Assembly (NCBI GenBank): GCA_019843655.1
Contig: JACDQD010000005.1
Coordinates: 26,856,954-26,920,953 of the forward strand
Direction: 5' to 3'
Length of the DNA: 64,000 nucleotides
From: Lethocerus indicus
Taxonomy: Eukaryota > Arthropoda > Insecta > Hemiptera > Belostomatidae
Below are positions 41,492-51,052 of the stretch, one piece after another (the first letter of the stretch is position 1; the number at the start of each line of letters is the position of its first letter). A program made the translations under genes and the position numbers. Below the pieces are notes generated by a model that was not told the DNA's origin, made no database searches, and was given only the letters and a program-made list of their open reading frames with translations.

Positions 41492-44400
41492 TTATTCTTT
41501 CTGGTTTTACGTGTTGTGCGTTTCTTGGATTTTTGCATGATTTCTTGCTAGTTTGCCGGATACACCCTCTTACATCCTCCTGCTGGAGCCCTTTGCTTCA
41601 AGGCCCTTGAACTCTCGCATGAACCTTGCTAGTCTGTCGACACCCACATCCTCCTGCTGGCTCTCCTACCTGGGGCTGCTGCCCTGAACCTCCCCTCGCT
41701 GAACCCTGCTAGCCTGTCGACAACTCACATCCTCCTGCTGGCCTCCTACCTGCTGTGCTGCCCTGAACCTCCTCGATTGACCCTATGGGTTGTCGATAAT
41801 TTTAAGGGTTTTTTGTTGGTTGGGATGGCAAGTGTTTTTTTGGCGGCCTTGCATTGGTACTTTTGTGGTTTTGCTTGGGGTGTTTTTGGTGGTGGCGGTT
41901 GATAATTTATTCTTGTTTTTTGTGTGTTTTGCCTTTCTTTGTGGACCCTTTTGCGTAGTTTTGTTGATACCTCTGGTATCTCTTCTTCTGGCTCCGGCCT
42001 CCTACCCGCCGTGCTGCCCTGAACCTCCCCACGACCGACCGCCAGCCCGTCGACAACCTCACATTCTCCTCCGTTTCCTACCGGCGTGCCGCCCCGAACC
42101 CTCCCCACGACTCCCCAGCCTGTCGACAACTTCACATCCTCCCTCCGGCTCCTACCTGCTGCCGCCTCGAACCTCCTCCTTCGACGACCCCACGCCGCTC
42201 GACCAATGGACATCACCTCCTCGACCCTACCCGCCGTGCCGCCCTGAACCTCCCCACGACCCCGCCAGCCCGTCGACAACTCACATCCTCCCTCCGGCCT
42301 CCTACCCGCCGTGCCGCCCCTGAACCTCCCTGCTAGCCTGTCGATAACTCACATCCTCCCTCCGCCTCCTACCTGCTGTGCTGCCCTGAACTCTCCACTT
42401 ACAATCCTGCTAGACTGCCGATAATCCTGCATCCTCCTCCTGGCCTCTTACCTGCTGTTTGCTGCCCCCTGAACCTCTCACATTCCCTCAGCCTGTCGAC
42501 AACCTACATCCTCCTGCTGGCTCCTCCCTACCCGCTGCCGCTGCTGCCCTGAACCTCCCCACGAACCCTGCTAGCCTGTCGATAACTCAACCTCCTGCTG
42601 GCCTCCCTCGGCCTTGCTAAGTGGGTTTTTATGAATTTTGGTGTTTGCTGACACGGTATTTTTTTGCGTGGCGGTGGGGTGTTTTGGAAGTGGATATTTT
42701 GTTTTGTTGATACGGTATTTTTTTTTGGTTTTTACGGTTGGGGTGTTTTTTTATGAACTTTTGGTGTTTGCTGACACTTATAATTTAAGCGGTTTCTTGG
42801 CCTGCTGTGCTGCTCTGAACTCCCTACTTCCACGAACCTCCTGCTAGCCTGTCGATAACTCTGGCATCCTCCTGCCGGGTTTCTACCTGCTGTGCTGCCC
42901 TGAACCTCGCATGAACCCTGCTAGCCTGTCGACAACTCCACATCCCTCCCCTCCGGGTTTCCCACCTACTGTGCCGCCCTGAATCCTTCCTACGCACCCC
43001 TGCTAGACTGTCGATAACCTCATCCTCCTGTGGCTGGTGGGGTGTCTTTTATGAGTCCTGTAGCGTGTTGATAACTGGTATTTTCTGCTGGAGCGTGTTG
43101 GGGTGTGTTTTTTGGAATTTTGCGTAGTTTGTTGATACGATTCTTCTTTCTTGCGGTGTTGGCTGGCTTGCTGTGCTGCTCTTGAATTTCTCTACATGGG
43201 ACCCTTGCTAGATTGGTGAAGCCGATAGTTCAAGTATCCTCTTCTGGCCTCCTCCTTGTACCTGCCGTGCTGCCCGTGAACCTCCCCACGACCCTGCTAG
43301 CCTGACAACTTTACATCCTCCTGCTGGCCTCTCCTACCTGCCAAAGGCCCCGATGACCTCCCTGAACTCCCCTGCTAGACTGTCGACAATCTCCCTACAT
43401 CCTCCCTGCCTCCTTACCTGCCAAGCTCATTGACCTCCCCTAGATTTTTTGGTGGTTTGTTGATACTTGGTACTTTTTGTTTCTGGAGCTGTTGGGGTGT
43501 TTCCATTTTTATGGCCTTGGTGGTTTGCTGGACCTCCTTTCTTGGAGTTTTCCAAGTGTTTCTTTCCCTACCCGCGATGATTTACCCGCCAAAGGCCGGG
43601 CGGTTTGCCGATAACTTAATCCTCTCTTGCTGGTTTCTCGGCCCTGTGTGCTGCCCTGAACCTCATGAACCCTGCCAGACTCCCCTGCTAGCTCTGTCGA
43701 CAACTCATCCCCTCGACTGGAGCCCTCCGCATTTGCTGCTGCCCTCACCTCTCGGATGACCTCCAGTCTAGCCTTGTCGTTGATAACCTATCCTCCCTTC
43801 CTGCTCCTCCGGACCTGCGTGCTGCTCCTGAACCTCCTCCCTTTACGATCCTGCCGTGTTTAGTACTCCCTCCGGATAACCTTCCCATCCTCCCGGAGCG
43901 AAGATGGCAAGTGTTTGAATTTTTTTATGATGAGTGGCGGTGCTGGCCCCGAACTTTATTTTTAGTGGCGGCAATTTTTCTTGTGCTGAGCTTTTGGTGG
44001 TTTGTTGAGGCGGTCCTCTCTTGGCAAGCTGGTTTTTACTTTTGAATTCCTAACCTAGTTTCTCGACAACCTTACATCCTTTCCGCTACGACGGCCTGCC
44101 AGCCCGTCGACAACTCACATCCTCCCTCGGCCTCCTACCGCCGTGCTCTGAACCTCCCTCACGACCCTGCTAGCCTGTCGACAACTCACATCCTCCCTCC
44201 GGCTCCTCCTACGTGCCTCCTCTGAACCTCCCTCACGACCCCTGCAGCCTGTCGACAACCACATCCTCCTCCTCCTACAACCCTCCACGACCCCCTTCGG
44301 CCGTGCCGCCCGAACCTCCCCACGACCCCTGGCCTGTCGACAACTTGCATCCTCCTCCGTTTACCCGGTTGCCGTGCCGCCTGAACCTCCTCACGACCCC

Positions 44401-45459
44401 GCTAGCCCGTCGACAACTCACATCCTCCTCTCCCTCCTACCTTTGCCGCCCGGAACCTCCCTCACGACCCCTGGCCGTCGACAACTCACACATCCTCCCT
44501 CCGGCCTCCTACCCGCCGTGCCGCCCGAACCTCACGACCCCGCTAGCCCGTCGACAACTCACATCCTCCTCCGGCCTCCTACCTGCCGTGCCGCCCTGAA
44601 CCTCCCTCCACGACCCCCGCTAGCCGTCGACAACTCACATCCTCCCTCCTCCTACTGGCGTGCCGCCCGAACCTCCCTCACGACCCCCGCTAGCCCGTCG
44701 ACAACTCACATCCTCCCTCCGGCCTCCTACCCGCCGTGCCGCCCGAACCTCCCCCACGACCCCCGCTAGCCCGTCGACAACTCACATCCTCCCTCCGGCC
44801 TCCTACCCGCCGTGCCGCCCGGAACCTCCCCCACGACCCCCGCTAGCCCGTCGACAACTCACATCCTCCCTCCGGCCTCCTACCCGCCGTGCCGCCCCGA
44901 ACCTCCCTCACGACCCCCGCTAGCCCGTCGACAACTCACATCCTCCCTCCGGCCTCCTACCCGCCGTGCCGCCCGGAACCTCCCCTCACGACCCCGCTAG
45001 CCCGTCGACAACCTCACATCCTCCCTCCGGCCTCCTATGCTGCCTGAACCTCCCCCACGACCCCCGCTAGCCCGTCGACAACTCACATCCTCCCTCCGGC
45101 CTCCTACCCGGCGTGCCGCCCGGAACCTCCCTCACGACCCCCGCTAGGCCGTCGACAACTCACATCCTCCCTCCGGCCTCCTACCCGCCGTGCCGCCCCG
45201 AACCTCCCTCACGACCCCCGCTAGCCCGTCGACAACTCACATCCTCCCTCCGGCCTCCTACCCGCCGTGCCGCCCCGGAACCTCCCTCACGACCCCCGCT
45301 AGCCCGTCGACAACTCACATCCTCCCTCCGGCCTCCTACCCGCCGTGCCGCCCGGAACCTCCCTCACGACCCCCGCTAGCCCGTCGACAACTCACATCCT
45401 CCCTCCGGCCTCCTACCCGGCGTGCCGCCCGGAACCTCCCTCATGACCCCCGCTATCCG
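41492..45459 (+). repeat. satB satellite, right block (77-bp monomer)
   Basis: About fifty 77-bp monomers, C-rich on the plus strand. In the clean part (about 44500-45459) successive GAACC anchors at 44822, 44899 and 44976 give exactly 77 bp. The core reads GCTAGCCCGTCGACAACTC then ACATCCTCCCTCCGG. Between 41492 and about 44100 monomers are degenerate; several stretches (about 41790-41980, 42620-42800, 43030-43160, 43440-43560, 43890-44060) keep the register but are strongly T-enriched, as if many C had become T. The array ends at GCTATCCGT against the PLE arm. Reading frames here are artefacts. Confidence 0.9.
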
Positions 45460-45465
45460 TGGATA

Positions 45466-46371
45466 TATAAAATAGTCAAACACATCGCGAAAATAATTAA
45501 AGAAAAAATCACCCTAAACAACAATTACACAGCAAAAACACATTAGAACTAATAAACTCCATAAACACAACTAAAACAACTAGAAAAACAAAATTAATAT
45601 CATTGGACATAAATAACTATTACACGTCTATACCAATCAAAGAAAGGATTAACCTCTTAAAATCACACCTGACAAAGAATATAACAATAGAATTCCCAAA
45701 CGAACTCCACCCAAAAATACAATACACGATAGAGAAAGAAAAAGACGACCAAATTAATTTCTTAGACGTCACCATAAAAAAAGAAAAAGACTCACATTTG
45801 ACATTTTTAGCGATGATACCACCACAGACACCATCATCACCAACAATCCAACCACCCACACCAACACAAACTAGCGGCACTAAAATACCTAACAGACAGA
45901 CTAAACAAATACCCCTTATCCAACGAAAAATATGACAATGAACATAAAACAATCCTCCAAGTTGCAAAGAACAACCGATATCCCGCCAATACAATAACAA
46001 AACTATTAAAAAAGAAAGAGAAGCCCACAACGAACCTCACAAACCCAGAAGAACCCCCCCAAAAATGGGCCACATTCACTTACACTGGCCACGAAACCTA
46101 CAAAATCACGAACATCTTTAAAAAACTAAAATTCAAAATATCATACAGAACAACCAATAAATTAGAAAAACACATCAGCACACAACAACAAAATAAACAC
46201 AAACAAAGCGGGATATACAAGATAACATGCGGATCGTGCGATGGAGTTTACATCGGCCAAACCGGACGAAAAATTGAGGACAGATACAAGGAACATATAA
46301 AAGCCATAAAATACAAAACAGATTCCAATTTCGCCAACCATATTATAAACACCGGGCACGAAACACAATGA
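45466..46371 (+). pseudogene. PLE reverse transcriptase / GIY-YIG endonuclease remnant
   Basis: Remains of a Penelope-like protein in three frames. An N-terminal RT part reads HSKNTLELINSIN, then motif A SLDINNYYTSIP (Asp codon 45606-45608). The core with the YxDD box is absent: LLKSHLTK runs almost directly into NELHPKIQYTIEKEK and INFLDVTI. Frame breaks near 45805 and 45865 separate this from the C-terminal frame, which opens near KLAALKYLTDRLNKYPLS and runs to TGA at 46369-46371. It contains a GIY-YIG domain: SGIYKITC, a second Cys, GVYIGQTGR, RYKEHI and FANHIINTGHE, matching the Cys/His-bearing PLE endonuclease type. The endonuclease segment looks intact; the RT cannot be active. Upstream sequence is replaced by satB. 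Confidence 0.87.
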
Positions 46372-46749
46372 ACATCACAAGATCTTTAAAATTATTACAC
46401 CCAGGTAAAAAAGGAAAAGAATTAGACATTATAGAAAACCTGGAGATCTTCAAACATAAGAAAAACAACATTATAAATGAGAAAATGAATTCCCAGAGTG
46501 ACGCGATATTTACACCTATGTCCTCTTAAAGGATCACACCCACCCTAGCACCACACCACCCCCTTCCGACAATCTGACTCACCTAGAAAACGGATTAACA
46601 AAATCCGAAGACAAACATAACCCCCAATAACAATAACAGAACACATATATAAACGACTGACATACTGACAAACATTACAGTACATGTGAAAGTAACAGTG
46701 CAGTGAGGATCCCCAAAAAACATCCAAAGTGCTAACAGTGACTAACACC

Positions 46750-46786
46750 GCTGCTGAAGATGGCGAGCAGCCGAAACCGGTCTAGC
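46750..46786 (+). ncRNA. Hammerhead ribozyme motif, right PLE arm
   Basis: Stem I GCUG (46750-46753), core CUGAAGA (46754-46760), unpaired U, stem II GGC/GCC with loop GAGCA, core GAAA (46773-46776), ACCGGU minimal stem III, H17 = C at 46782, then UAGC (46783-46786) closing stem I. The predicted cut lies between 46782 and 46783. The following bases form a hairpin GGTCT-AGCAAA-AGACC overlapping the cut site, which could compete with ribozyme folding. It lies about 380 nt after the endonuclease stop, near the element end. Confidence 0.82.
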
Positions 46787-46871
46787 AAAAGACCTAACCA
46801 GCGAGAGGAGACAGAAACATCACGAACCTACAGTATTCCAACCCCTCGCAGACCACAAAACAGGTATATCA

Positions 46872-46882
46872 AATATAATGTG
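46872..46882. repeat. Target-site duplication, right copy (composite PLE)
   Basis: AATATAATGTG, identical to 32510-32520. Confidence 0.85.
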
Positions 46883-49285
46883 ATTTCTGCGGACAACAAA
46901 CTTCCTCTCAATCAGAATAACCCGATTTCCTGCCCATTTATGAGCTTGCAATATTGCAATTTATACGGCCAGCCATTTTCGTCCCGATGCTAGCCGCGGC
47001 CGCAGAAATCTCATTAATTCCTTCCGACGTTAATGCGGTTATTTATCTGAGGGATAGGAATGAGGGGGCGGTAAGGTTTTGGAAAATTGGGAGACGTCCG
47101 AGGGTAGTTTCCTTTTTTTAGTGCCAAAGGGCTTTATTTTTATTCTGTAGCCAGGGAAATTTCACATCACTTGAATTCTGAACTGCGAAAAAAGCAAAAT
47201 CAATGAAATAGGAGTGTGAACTGTAAAAATATGGTCCGTGTATAAGAATCCCGCCTACACTGCCACTGCAGTTTAATTGCCATCTGTCAGTGATATAGAG
47301 GATGCACTTTTAAAGGTTTATAGGTGTTGATTATTATAATCTGTTACTCCTCACCGAGGACCCAATCAAAATCACAACAGTTTAGTAACAGATTATGTTA
47401 TCTTAAACATGCCGCTGTTGGCGGTGGTCCGGGGGAGGGGGTGTTCAAGCCGGTTCCCTTTAGCTGATTTCAGAATTGACCTTTCAGAAGACACCTGATT
47501 GATGATACGTACATTACCGGAACACAGGTCTGAGCCAAGCGAAACTTTCCAAGCGCTCGATTCTTCATCAACTTCCATCTCTCCACTCTCAACCAACTCT
47601 CTTATCACCAGATGACGCCCCCACCCCAAATTTCGCCACTACGCTTACGGCCTAATATACATCGGAGCGAATAAATTTAACTTTTTCCCGACCCTTTTTT
47701 TCCATTTTTTTGCGTGGCTTTATTTAGTAACCGCAATTTCTAAAGTATATTTCTAAAGCGTTGTCTCTAATTAGAGGTTGACTAATTGGAGGCACAGATG
47801 TATTTCATATTCCATTTTGTGAAGCAGTATGATATTTTATGATATTTATTTAGCTTAAGTTTTAAAATGTAATTATAGACATTGGTAATATTATATTTAC
47901 AATATATATCAAATTGCGAAAGGACACGGGGAAACTAATTAATAGAGTAGGAAATTTGGGCGAGTGACTATATTTATTTCTGTACATACAAAAAGTATGA
48001 TTATCGCAATGAGAACGTACGAATATATTCTGCGTACAATTTTAAATCTCCCAATAACTATTCAGATGTACTTCGTGAGCTATATACGGCAAGCTCGGTG
48101 CGACGCACTTGTTAGAAGGAAGAAAGTATCGGATAGTGAAGGACTGAAGGGTTCAAGTGGTGAAAATGGTGTCAAGTGTGAATGGGGCCCCGGGGGTTGT
48201 AAGGGGGCTGTCCCACACCCCAACCCACCCCCCTTAACGGCGACCCTTTCAATAAAAAGAAAAGAAAGAAAAAAGAATCCTATGTTATCATGCCCTGGAA
48301 TTACTCCCTACACCTACATACCTACGACTTACAGTCATATCTATGTAAATGTACATATACGAGTATATTCAGTTAGTACATGATTATATACGAGCTAGTT
48401 ATTTTCAACTCCTTCTTTTTATAAATTTGTATAAATATTTTCCGGTATTTTCTGCTTAGAAGTTAGGAGAGGAATTGCATTTCCAAATGTTCGTCAACCT
48501 TGTCCAACCTGACTGAATGAAATTGGATAACTTGTAAACTCCTTGCCGAGTTACGTGCCCTACATAGTCCTAACATAGCGGGCCGGATTGCTATATCAGC
48601 CAGCAATTCGAGTTTTATTTTTTTCTATAAGAAACGGAGGCGAGTTTAGCATTGTAGTTTAACATTGTATTTTTTTATGGTTTTTAATCATTTTGCATAT
48701 TTGAAGCTATCCCTGGAGAGTCTATTGTGGGGCAGGGTTAATTTCGGAGTGGTATTTCGCCGCGGGCCGGAAGATACCGGTTCGTATAATTTTACGGGCC
48801 GTAATTTTTCCTCATTCCAAGAAAATATGACCCCCGCCCACGGTAATTATTCTCTCAGGACAATGAAGTGAGGGCAGAACTCATATACAAGTCAACCGGC
48901 GCCGCGGCAGAATACGACTTCTCCTGCCAATACAGCTTCCACCACATAACGCGAAAATGATGGCAAGACCTAAATTCTAGCCACTTCTGGACGTATATGA
49001 AACCCAGCCGAGAAGAAATTTCATTATAGAGAGTCTCTATAAGGTTGTCAGTCAACCTTGATATTACTCGTCAGAAATATTACAAAATTATGTCTTCGGT
49101 TTAAAACACTGTCATTATGATTTCAGAAAAAATATCATTCCCAAAAAAAACCCCAGAAAAAAGAGCTACGTTTATAATCATAAGGTCAGTTTGGATTAAC
49201 TCTTCCAGTACCATAATATCAATAGAAAGTAAAATTTCTCATTGAAAGTCATCACGAGGTATATGGACACCCTCCGTATTCAGCA
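46883..49285. other. Intergenic or intronic DNA, no gene recognised
   Basis: AT-rich with GC-rich patches near 46970-47040, 47400-47460 and 48180-48240. The 139-codon frame at 47964-48383 has no family motif and ends in low-complexity sequence. No RNA gene seen. Confidence 0.5.
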
Positions 49286-49300
49286 ATAAGGACGTAATAT
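49286..49300. repeat. Target-site duplication, left copy (LINE)
   Basis: ATAAGGACGTAATAT, a perfect 15-bp match to 49701-49715. The T-run that follows is the poly(A) tail of the minus-strand LINE. Confidence 0.92.
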
Positions 49301-49700
49301 TTTTTTTTCACTCTTTTATTGTTACAACTGTAAAAGTATACAACAAGGAACATTGATATAGGCAATAGCTACAATAGACAACAATTAGAGGAGAAACCCA
49401 CTGGTTCCCCCCTTTTTTTTATTACTTATTTTATTTTATTTTTTTTATTTATTTTTTATTTACTTATTTTTTTGTAATTTTATTTATTTAAACATTTAGG
49501 TCGCGTGGTCACTTCCTTTTCAGGAGTCTGTAAGTAACGGTTGGACTAGTTGATTAAGGTGATGGTGGAGTCGTGAGTGGAAATTGCTGTATCGTTGTAT
49601 GGCGAGGTCACGGACAAATAGGACTTTAAGATCTGTGTGTAGGGTAAGGTTGGAGACATAATAGGGTGCGTCCGTTATTGTCCTTAATATTTTTGACTGT
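49301..49700 (-). mobile_element. 5'-truncated Jockey-like LINE with 15-bp TSD
   Basis: A 400-bp minus-strand fragment. From its 3' end it shows a short poly(A) tail (T-run 49299-49308 on the plus strand), a polyadenylation signal AATAAA (complement at 49315-49320), a 3' UTR with a long A/T-rich stretch (49416-49495) and the end of the RT reading frame. Truncation sits exactly at the TSD. The perfect TSD and retained tail suggest a fairly recent insertion. Confidence 0.88.
49520..49699 (-). pseudogene. Jockey-like reverse transcriptase, last ~59 codons
   Basis: Sixty codons including the stop: QSKILRTITDAPYYVSN then LTLHTDLKVLFV and FHSRLHHHLNQLVQ. This lines up with QSKVLRTILNAPWYVSN, IHNDLNIPTV and FHSRLSPHPNPLVQ in the 19.4-kb copy, so both belong to the same clade but not the same subfamily. 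Catalytic parts are absent. Confidence 0.82.
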
Positions 49701-49715
49701 ATAAGGACGTAATAT
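49701..49715. repeat. Target-site duplication, right copy (LINE)
   Basis: Second copy of ATAAGGACGTAATAT, matching 49286-49300. Confidence 0.92.
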
Positions 49716-50940
49716 AATAAAAATTCTTTCGTCCCCCAGTCCTTCGTAGAACCGGCTATTCAAGATAGGCCTTCATGCATAAATGTATTATTTTACATTG
49801 GAGTATTCGAATTAACAGAAGACTTTATGTATATTGATAGAATTCTATACAAAAGGCAGAGCGTCGCCCGGGATACGGCGCCCATGTGCCAAACATACAG
49901 AGGAGGTTCAAGGATAAGGTCATAAAACCAAAAAAAAATTCCTCCCGGAATTTCGGCATTTCCGAAGGATAACGGTCGACATATCCATATAATATTATAG
50001 AAAGGTTTCGTCATCAGGCTAGACACACACTAATCTCACTTAGATTCAATAATTAAAGCAGTTCACTCGTTCATATACTTTAATACGCATTTTCAAATTT
50101 CGTTAATATATTGATACCTGCTTTTTCCATACCTGAAATAAATTGTAAGTGTTTTAATCGATTTTTGCACAATTATGTTGTATGTTTTTCAGTTCCATAT
50201 CAAGTATTATACTGCAATTCGACTTTTAGGCCAGTTCCATTAGTGGATTCTGTTCAACTGTATTTAACGGGCAATTACTTGAGTGGTTTCGGAGTCGGCC
50301 ACCACAGACCCACTCGAGCCGACGCCTTCTTATTCCCTCCTCGTCCCGAAAGTAAATTCTCTCGACGCCCTAATTACCTGGCACATTTTTGTCCGAATTA
50401 TAAACGTCCGTTTTCCAACCAACCGTTCTACTCCGGCCAATAACTTTGTCCAATAACGCCGTTTCAACTTTTGCGTGGGCCGAATTTCGAAAATCGCCTC
50501 GCGCCGACCGGCGTCAAGGATATGAATTCGAGATAACTGTTACCTGTTCTGGTTCAATTAACAAGATGGTCAGAATACGCGTTTCTCCAAACCCATCTTC
50601 AACCAACGAATTCAATTTATATATGCAGAATTTCTTTTAAGATTCACCGGGAACAAATCGTAGTAAATCAACCATCACAATACTCTCTTTTTTTAGTTTC
50701 TTCATTTATTCATAAAGTTTTCTCGAAGGACTTGAACTGAGAAAACAAACAGTGCTTAATAAACTTGGTGCGTCAAAACTTTCTTTTCTCTCCGGTTTAT
50801 TCTGACGGGTATTCTCTGTGTTTCTTATATTATACGATTCTCTCACGCTGGACCGAGTATTCCTGCTATTGTTAATTTGAATTCAATAAAACAGAGGGCC
50901 CCATTAAATCTAGGTCACGCATCATAACTCAATATATTAC
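49716..50940. other. Intergenic or intronic DNA, no gene recognised
   Basis: AT-rich DNA; frames at 50111-50443 and 50446-50640 have no recognisable motif. CpG-richer around 50280-50520. Confidence 0.5.
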
Positions 50941-50962
50941 TAATACTGCTACTACTTATATT

Positions 50963-51052
50963 CTACTGGTGATGGAGAATAGTCGAAACCGGTATACATA
51001 AGTTTCTAATAATATAATAGATTTCTAAAGCCTCGCGGATCCCGCAAAACAA
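50963..51052 (+). ncRNA. Diverged hammerhead/PLE terminal relic
   Basis: CTGGTGATGG (50966-50975), CGAAACCGG (50984-50992) and a GTA triplet line up with the hammerhead of the composite element. The conserved A of CUGANGA is G here and stem I has only two pairs, so activity is unlikely. Downstream, CCTCGCGGATCCCGCAAAAC lines up with CCTCGCAGACCACAAAAC at the end of the composite and short elements, supporting common origin. It is probably an older PLE subfamily. Outer limits and TSD are not visible. Confidence 0.5.

Larger units (their letters stand above)
45461..46832 (+). repeat. Right arm of the ~1-kb inverted repeat (PLE)
   Basis: Reverse complement of 32519-33591 except for 299 bp present only here (roughly 46016-46314). 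It is the more complete of the two arms. Confidence 0.9.
32521..46871. mobile_element. Composite element: inverted PLE arms flanking two satellites
   Basis: A 14,351-bp unit bounded by perfect 11-bp TSDs. Order: PLE 3' half on the minus strand (32521-33614), satB in minus orientation (about 33615-34036), satA (about 34037-41391), a 100-N gap (41392-41491), satB in plus orientation (41492-45459), PLE 3' half on the plus strand (45460-46871). The PLE arms are nearly identical inverted repeats; position pairs sum to 79351 near the outer ends and to 79052 further in, because the left arm lacks 299 bp. The right end has about 39 bp beyond the paired region that recur at the right end of the short element at 56.5 kb. 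Both arms are coding-dead, so any mobility needed proteins in trans. True length is unknown because of the gap. Confidence 0.8.

Noticed and set aside
34037..45459. CRISPR-like or coding minisatellite array
   Set aside because: Units are head-to-tail satellites with no unique spacers, in a eukaryotic context.
44213..45546. Proline-rich frames in satB
   Set aside because: Translations of a C-rich 77-bp tandem repeat; no start or domain evidence.
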